64,000 nt of DNA from positions 81,141 through 145,140 of the forward strand of contig JAUTDX010007444.1 of assembly GCA_030844895.1 (NCBI GenBank). Reading direction: 5' to 3'. This DNA comes from Ambrosia x helenae (Eukaryota; Streptophyta; Magnoliopsida; Asterales; Asteraceae). The notes beneath the pieces are model-generated. The model worked only from the letters and a program-made list of their open reading frames with translations. It had not been told where the DNA came from and did no database searches. How positions within the stretch are numbered: the stretch's first letter is position 1; each line of letters begins with the position of its first letter. The position numbers were made by a program, and so were the translations under genes. This document shows positions 58,201-64,000 of the stretch, piece by piece.

Positions 58201-61200
58201 TGGGGTTAGTCACAGGACCCCGAATCTCCTATCCTTATAGGAGAAGCCTAATTATAGTATTAACAAACTAAATGGGTGTCTCTTGGACATTCAGGTGCTG
58301 TAGGTCAAAGAATACTGAACAACAGTTTATAAAGGCTGGAAATTCTTACTCTTGGAAATAAATTTATAGCCTAATGTACACCCTTATTGGGGTTAGTCAC
58401 AGGACCCCGAATCTCCTATCCTTATAGGAGAAGCCTAATTATAGTATTAACAAACTAAAATGGGTGTCTCGTTGGACATTCAGGTGCTGTAGGTCAAAGA
58501 ATACTGAACAACAGTTTATAAAGGCTGGAAATTCTTACTCTTGGAAATAATTTTATAGCCTAATGTACACCCTTATTGGGTTAGTCACAGGACCCCGAAT
58601 CTCCTATCCTTATAGGAGAAGCCTAATTATAGTATTAACAAACTAAAATGGGTGTCTCGTTGGACATTCAGGTGCTGTAGGTCAATAGAATACTGAACAA
58701 CAGTTTATAAAGGTGGAAATTCTTACTCTTGGAAATAATTTTTATAGCCTAATGTACACCCTTATTGGGTTGGTTAGTCACAGGACCCCGAATCTCCTAT
58801 CCTTATAGGAGAAGCCTAATTATAGTATTAACAAACTAAAATGGGTGTCTCGTTGGACATTCAGGTGCTGTAGGTCAAAGAATACTGAACAACAGTTTAT
58901 AAAGGCTGGAAATTCTTACTCTTGGAAATAATTTTATAGCCTAATGTACACCCTTACTGGGTTAGTCACAGGACCCCGAATCTCCTATCCTTATAGGAGA
59001 AGCCTAATTATAGTATTAACAAACTAAAATGGGTGTCTCGTTGGACATTCAGGTGCTGTAGGTCAAAGAATACTGAACAACAGTTTATAAAGGCTGGAAA
59101 TTCTTACTCTTGGAAATAATTTTATAGCCTAATGTACACCCTTATTGGGTTAGTCACGGACCCCGAATCTCCTATCCTTATAGGAGAAGCCTAATTATAG
59201 TATTAACAAACTAAAATGGGTGTCTCGTTGGACATTCAGGTGCTGTAGGTCAAAGAATACTGAACAACAGTTTTATAAGGCTGGAAATTCTTACTCTTGG
59301 AAATAATTTTATAGCCTAATGTACACCCTTATTGGGTTAGTCACAGGACCCCGAATCTCCTATCCTTATAGGAGAAGCCTAATTATAGTATTAACAAACT
59401 AAAATGGGTGTCTCGTTGGACATTCAGGTGTGTAGGTCAAAGAATACTGAACAACAGTTTATAAAGGCTGAAATTTTTACTCTTGGAAATAATTTTATAG
59501 CCTAATGTACACCCTATTGGGTTAGTCACAGGACCCCGAATCTCCTATCCTTATAGGAGAAGCTAATTATAGTATTAACAAACTAAAATGGGTGTCTCGT
59601 TGGACATTCAGGTGCTGTAGGTCAAAGAATACTGAACAACAGTTTTATAAAGGCTGGAAATTCTTACTCTTGGAAATAATTTTATAGCCTAATGTACACC
59701 CTTATTGGGTTAGTCACAGGACCCCGAATCTCCTATCCTTATAGGAGAAGCCTAATTATAGTATTAACAAACTAAAATGGGTGTCTCGTTGGACATTCAG
59801 GTGCTGTAGGTCAAAGAATACTGAACAACAGTTTATATAAGGCTGGAAATTCTTACTCTTGGAAATAATTTTATAGCCTAATGTACACCCTTATTGGGGG
59901 TTGTTAGTCACAGGACCCCGAATCTCCTATCCTTATAGGAGAAGCCTAATTATAGTATTAACAAACTAAAATGGGTGTCTCGTTGGACATTCAGGTGCTG
60001 TAGGTCAAAGAATACTGAACAACAGTTTATAAAGGCTGGAAATCTTACTCTTGGAAATAATTTTATAGCCTAATGTACACCCTTATGGGGTTAGTCACAG
60101 GACCCCGAATCTCCTATCCTTATAGGAGAAGCCTAATTATAGTATTAACAAACTAAAATGGGTGTCTCGTTGGACATTCAGGTGCTGTAGGTCAAAGAAT
60201 ACTGAACAACAGTTTATAAAGGCTGGAAATTCTTACTCTTGGAAATAATTTTATAGCCTAATGTACACCCTTATTGGGTTAGTCACAGGACCCGAATCTC
60301 CTATCCTTATAGGAGAAGCCTAATTATAGTATTAACAAACTAAAATGGGTGTCTCGTTGGACATTCAGTGCTGTAGGTCAAAGAAATACTGAACAACAGT
60401 TTTTAAAGGCTGGAAATTCTTACTCTTGGAAATAATTTTATAGCCTAATGTACACCCTTATGGGTGGTTAGTCACAGGACCCCGAATCTCCTACCTTATA
60501 GGAGAAGCCTAATTATGTATTAACAACTAAAATGGGTGTCTCGTTGGACATTCAGGTGCTGTAGGTCAAAGAATACTGAACAACAGTTTATAAGGCTGGA
60601 AATTCTTACTTTGGAAATAATTTTATAGCCTAATGTACACCCTTATTGGGTTAGTCACAGGACCCCGAATCTCCTATCCTTATAGGAGAAGCTAATTATA
60701 GTATTAACAAATAAAATGGGTGTCTCGTTGGACATTCAGGTGCTGTAGGTCAAAGAATACTGAACAACAGTTTATAAAGGCTGGAAATTCTTACTCTTGA
60801 AATAATTTTATAGCCTAAATGTACACCCTTATTGGGTTAGTCACAGGACCCCGAATCTCCTATCCTTATAGGAGAAGCCTAATTATAGTATTAACAAACT
60901 AAAATGGGTGTCTCGTTGGGACATTCAGGTGCTGTAGGTCAAAGAATACTGAACAACAGTTTATAAAGGCTGGAAATTCTTACTCCTTGGAAATAATTTT
61001 ATAGCCTAATGTACACCCTTATTGGGTTAGTCACAGGACCCCGAATCTCCTATCCTTATAGGAGAAGCCTAATTATAGTATTAACAAACTAAAATGGGTG
61101 TCTCGTTGGACATTCAGGTGCTGTAGGTCAAAGAATACTGAACAACAGTTTATAAAGGCTGGAAATTCTTACTCTTGGAAATAATTTTATAGCCTAATGT

Positions 61201-62091
61201 ACACCCTTATTGGGTTAGTCACAGGACCCCGAATCTCCTATCCTTATAGGAGAAGCCTAATTAATAGTATTAACAAACTAAAATGGTGTCTCGTTGGACA
61301 TTCAGGTGCTGTAGGTCAAAGAATACTGAACAACAGTTTATAAAGGCTGGAAATTCTTACTCTTGGAAATAATTTTATAGCCTATGTACACCCTTATTGG
61401 GGTTAGTCACAGGACCCCGAATCTCCTACCTTATAGGAGAAGCCTAATTATAGTATTAACAAACTAAAATGGGTGTCTCGTTGGACATTCAGGTGCTGTA
61501 GGTCAAAGAATATGAACAACAGTTTATAAAGGCTGGAAATTCTTACTCTTGGAAATAATTTTATAGCCTAATGTACACCTTATTGGGTGGGTTAGTCACA
61601 GGTCCCGAATCTCCTATCCTTATAGGAGAAGCCTAATTATAGTATTAACAAACTAAAATGGGTGTCTCGTTGGACATTCAGGTGGTGTAGGTCAAAGAAT
61701 ACTGAACACACAGTTTTAAAGGCTGGAATTCTTACTCTTGGAAATAATTTTATAGCCTAATGTACACCCTTATTGGGTTAGTCACAGGACCCCGAATCTC
61801 CTATCCTTATAGGAGAAGCCTAATTATAGTATTAACAAACTAAAATGGGTGTCTCGTTGGACATTCAGGTGCTGTAGGTCAAAGAATACTGAACAACAGT
61901 TTATAAGGCTGGAAATTCTTACTCTTGGAAATAATTTTATAGCCTAATGTACACCCTTATTGGGTTAGTCACAGGACCCGAATCTCCTATAACTTATAGA
62001 GAAGCCTAATTATAGTATTAACAAACTAAAATGGGTGTCTCGTTGGACATTCAGTGCTGTAGGTCAAAGAATACTGAACAACAGTTTATAA

Positions 62092-64000
62092 AGGCTGGGA
62101 AATTTTACTCTTGGAAATAATTTTATAGCCTAATGTACACCCTTATTGGGTTGGTTTGTCACAGGACCCCGAATCTCTATCCTTATAGGAGAGCCTAATT
62201 ACTTATAGTATTAACAAACTAAAATTGGGAAAGCGGTGTCTGTTGGACATTCAGGTGCTTTAGGTCAAAGAATACTCAACAACAGTTTATAAAGGCTTGG
62301 AAATTCTTACTCTTGGAAATAATTTTATAGCCTAATGTACACCCTTATGGGTTAGTCACAAGGACCCCGAATCTCCTATCCTTATAGGAGAAGCTTTATA
62401 GTATTAACAAACTACAAAAAAAAATGGGTGTCTCGTTGGACATTCAGGTGCTGTAGGTCAAAAGAATACTGAACAACAGTTTATAAAGGCTGGAAATTCT
62501 TACTCTTGGAAATAATTTTATAGCCTAAGTACACCCTTATTGGGTTTAGTCACAGGACCCCGAATCTCCTATCCTTATAGGAGAAGCCTAATTATAGTAT
62601 TAACAAACTAAAATGGGTGTCTCGTTGGAATTCAGGTGCTGTAGGTCAAAGAATACTGAACAACAGTTTATAAAGGCTGGAAATTCTTACTCTTGGAAAA
62701 TAATTTTATAGCCTAATGTACACCCTTACTGGGGGTTTGTCACAGGACCCCGAATCTCCTATCCTATAGGAGAAGCCTAATTATAGTATTAACAAACTTA
62801 AATGGGTGTCTCGTTGGGACATTCAGGTGTGCGAGGTCAAAAGAATACTGAACAACAGTTTATTAAGGCTGGAAATTCTTACTCTTGGAAATATTTTATA
62901 GCCTAATGTACACCTTACTGGGTTGGTTAGTCACAGGACCCGAGAATCTCCTATCCTTATAGGAAAGAACTAATTATAGTATTAACAAACTAAAAATGGG
63001 TGTCTCGTTGGACATTCAGAGTGGTGTAGGTCAAAGATTACTGAACAAAAGTTATAAAGGCTGGAAATTCTTACTCTTGGAATAATTTTATAGCTTAATG
63101 TACAACCCTTATTGGGTTAGTCACAGGACCCCGAATCTCCTTTCCTTATAGGAGAAGCCTAATTATAGTATTAACAAACTAAAATGGGTGTCTCGTTGGA
63201 CATTCAGGTGGTGTGGTCAAGGAATACTGAACAACAGTTTATAAAGGCTGGAAATTCTTACTCTTGGAAATAATTTTATAGCCTAATGTACACCCTTATT
63301 GGGTTGGTTAGTCACAGGACCCCGAATCTCCTATCCTTATAGGAGAAGCCAGTTAACCTATATTATAGTATTAACAAACTAAAATGGGTGTCTCGTTGGA
63401 CTTCAGGCTGGTTTAGGTCAAAGAATACTCTAACATCAGTTTATAAAGGCCTGGAGAATTCTTACTCTTGGAAATATTTTATAGCCTAATGTACACCCTT
63501 ACTGGGTTAGTCACAGGACCCCGAATCTCCTATCCTTATAGGAGAAGCCTAATTATAGTATTAAACCAAACTAAAAGGGTGTCTCGTTTGGACATTCAGG
63601 TGCTTTAGGTCAAAGAATACTGAACAACAGTTTATAAAGGCTGAAATTCTTACTCTTGGAAATTTAATTTATAGCCTAATGTAACACCTCTTATTGGGTT
63701 AGTCACAGGAAACCGAATCTCCTATCTTATAGGAGAAGCCTAATTATAGTATTAACAAAACTAAAATGGGTGTCTCGTTGACATTCCGGTGCTGTAGGTC
63801 AAAGAATACTGAACAACAGTTTATAAGGCTGGATAATTCTTACTCTTGGAAATAATTTTATAGCCTAATGTACACCACTATTACTTGGTTTTGTCACAGG
63901 ACCCGAATCTCTATCCTTATGGAGAAGCCTAATTATAGTATTAACAAACTAAAAATGGGTGTCTCGTTGGACATTCAGGTGCTGTAGGTCAAAGAATACT
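62092..64000. repeat. Most degraded part of the array: units 331-340
   Basis: These ten units (the last one partial) show several changes each, and lengths range from about 187 to 202 bp. They include a 4-bp insertion near 62201, an inserted GAAAGC-like segment near 62227-62235, a run of nine A at 62416-62424, an insertion of about 9 bp near 63351-63361, and substitutions that are rare elsewhere, such as T55C at 62729, 62918 and 63502. The six-unit phase is still readable: unit 331 has the GGTT insertion with G156T, unit 335 the GGTT insertion with C154G, and unit 337 the GGTT insertion with a T at the 156 site. It may be the decayed edge of the array or a poorly supported contig end. Confidence 0.85.
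63245..63446 (+). repeat. Unit 337: 202-bp monomer with a 9-bp insertion
   Basis: This unit carries the GGTT duplication near 63305, an insertion of about 9 bp near 63351-63361 that turns GCCTAATTATAG into GCCAGTTAACCTATATTATAG-like sequence, and GGCTGGTTTAGG in place of GGTGCTGTAGG near 63406. The inserted segment includes GTTAAC and a second CCTA, as in a small imperfect duplication. Despite this, its GGTT insertion and T at the 156 site match the six-unit phase of a first monomer. Confidence 0.75.

Larger units (their letters stand above)
36097..62091. repeat. Heterogeneous block: units 193-330 of the same satellite
   Basis: The same monomer continues without a phase break, but units now vary in length, mostly 184 to 193 bp. 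The first change is a 4-bp insertion at about 36158, with a T insertion near 36255, a C deletion near 36360 and a 4-bp insertion near 36728 following within four units. Recurrent changes are duplication of GGTT at 57-61 (full or partial), CCCC to CCC at 72-75, C154G, G156T, and one-base indels in A or T runs such as AATTTTA, TATAAAGG and AACAAACT. Some stretches remain clean, for example units 212-215 (39688-40439). Changes become denser to the right. Phase analysis shows a six-unit pattern, annotated separately. Confidence 0.93.
1..64000. repeat. 188-bp satellite DNA array filling the window
   Basis: The entire window is a head-to-tail tandem array of one 188-bp monomer. Unit starts, marked by the AGGCTGG motif, fall at 1, 189, 377 and so on, giving 339 complete units and a last partial unit starting at 63826. 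No inverted units, interspersed elements or unique DNA were seen, and both ends lie inside the array. The monomer is 37% G+C with two CpG sites (75-76 and 137-138). Its length is close to a nucleosome repeat length, as in many centromeric and heterochromatic satellites; that role is inference from length and array size. I do not recognise the family. No stretch over 300 bases holds a credible gene, because each frame meets stops as the 188-bp period rotates the reading frame. Confidence 0.98.
36097..64000. repeat. Hidden six-monomer higher-order repeat, about 1.13 kb period
   Basis: I numbered units from base 1 and checked unit starts against the AGGCTGG anchor. Length changes at the GGGTT site (57-61) fall in units 193, 196, 205, 208, 211, 217, 221, 223, 229, 232, 233, 239, 241, 244, 245, 247, 250, 253, 256, 271, 274, 275, 277, 280, 281, 286, 287, 295, 301, 307, 310, 311, 313, 319, 322, 328, 331, 334, 335, 337 and 340. 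All are 1, 4 or 5 modulo 6; exceptions are 327, 332 and 333. G156T (units 206, 223, 229, 235, 236, 247, 295, 296, 308, 331, 337, 338) is always 1 or 2 modulo 6. C154G is 4, 5 or 0 modulo 6 except in unit 261. The implied repeat is: m1 GGTT insertion plus 156T; m2 156T; m3 plain; m4 and m5 GGTT insertion plus 154G; m6 154G. Counting was by hand and the classes were chosen after seeing the data. Confidence 0.75.

Noticed and set aside
38324..63305. Fixed pairing of C154G in one unit with the GGTT insertion in the next
   Set aside because: Examples exist (units 204/205, 220/221, 228/229, 336/337), but they follow from both markers sharing the six-unit phase and are not an independent signal.
1..64000. 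CRISPR array
   Set aside because: The whole 188-bp unit is repeated with no unique spacers between repeats, and the unit is far longer than a CRISPR repeat.

Overview
The whole 64 kb window is one tandem satellite array. It contains no gene, RNA gene, mobile element or unique flanking DNA that I can support. The monomer is 188 bp and 37% G+C (70 of 188 bases), always in the same orientation. I counted 339 complete units plus a final 175-bp partial unit, so the array runs off both ends of the window. The monomer has no lasting open frame: 188 is not a multiple of three, so every frame is rotated through all three phases and meets stops. A monomer near the nucleosome repeat length in an array of at least 64 kb points to a eukaryotic nuclear satellite (centromeric, pericentromeric or other heterochromatin). 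I do not recognise the sequence and cannot name the organism.

Layout. (1) 1-36096: 192 units of exactly 188 bp. The only differences I found are four C-to-G changes at the same monomer position (154), at 21022, 27978, 29294 and 29670. (2) 36097-62091: starting abruptly with a 4-bp insertion at about 36158, units 193-330 carry small indels and a few recurrent substitutions. (3) 62092-64000: the last ten units are the most disturbed, with several changes per unit, 9-bp-scale insertions and a 9-A run.

Main result. Numbering units from base 1 shows that the variants in the right part are not random. Length changes at the GGGTT site (monomer 57-61) fall on units congruent to 1, 4 or 5 modulo 6 in 41 of 44 cases. 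The G156T change falls on units 1 or 2 modulo 6 in 12 of 12 cases. C154G falls on 4, 5 or 0 modulo 6 in 13 of 14 cases. This is the signature of a six-monomer higher-order repeat (about 1.13 kb) hidden in an array that looks monomeric.

Two readings are open. Either a real six-mer satellite was flattened to a single-monomer consensus by assembly or polishing, completely on the left and partly on the right. Or the left side is a recent expansion of one monomer that replaced an older six-mer array. Many right-hand differences are one-base homopolymer indels, which favours a consensus-quality effect near a contig end. The six-unit phase cannot come from random error. All counts were made by hand.
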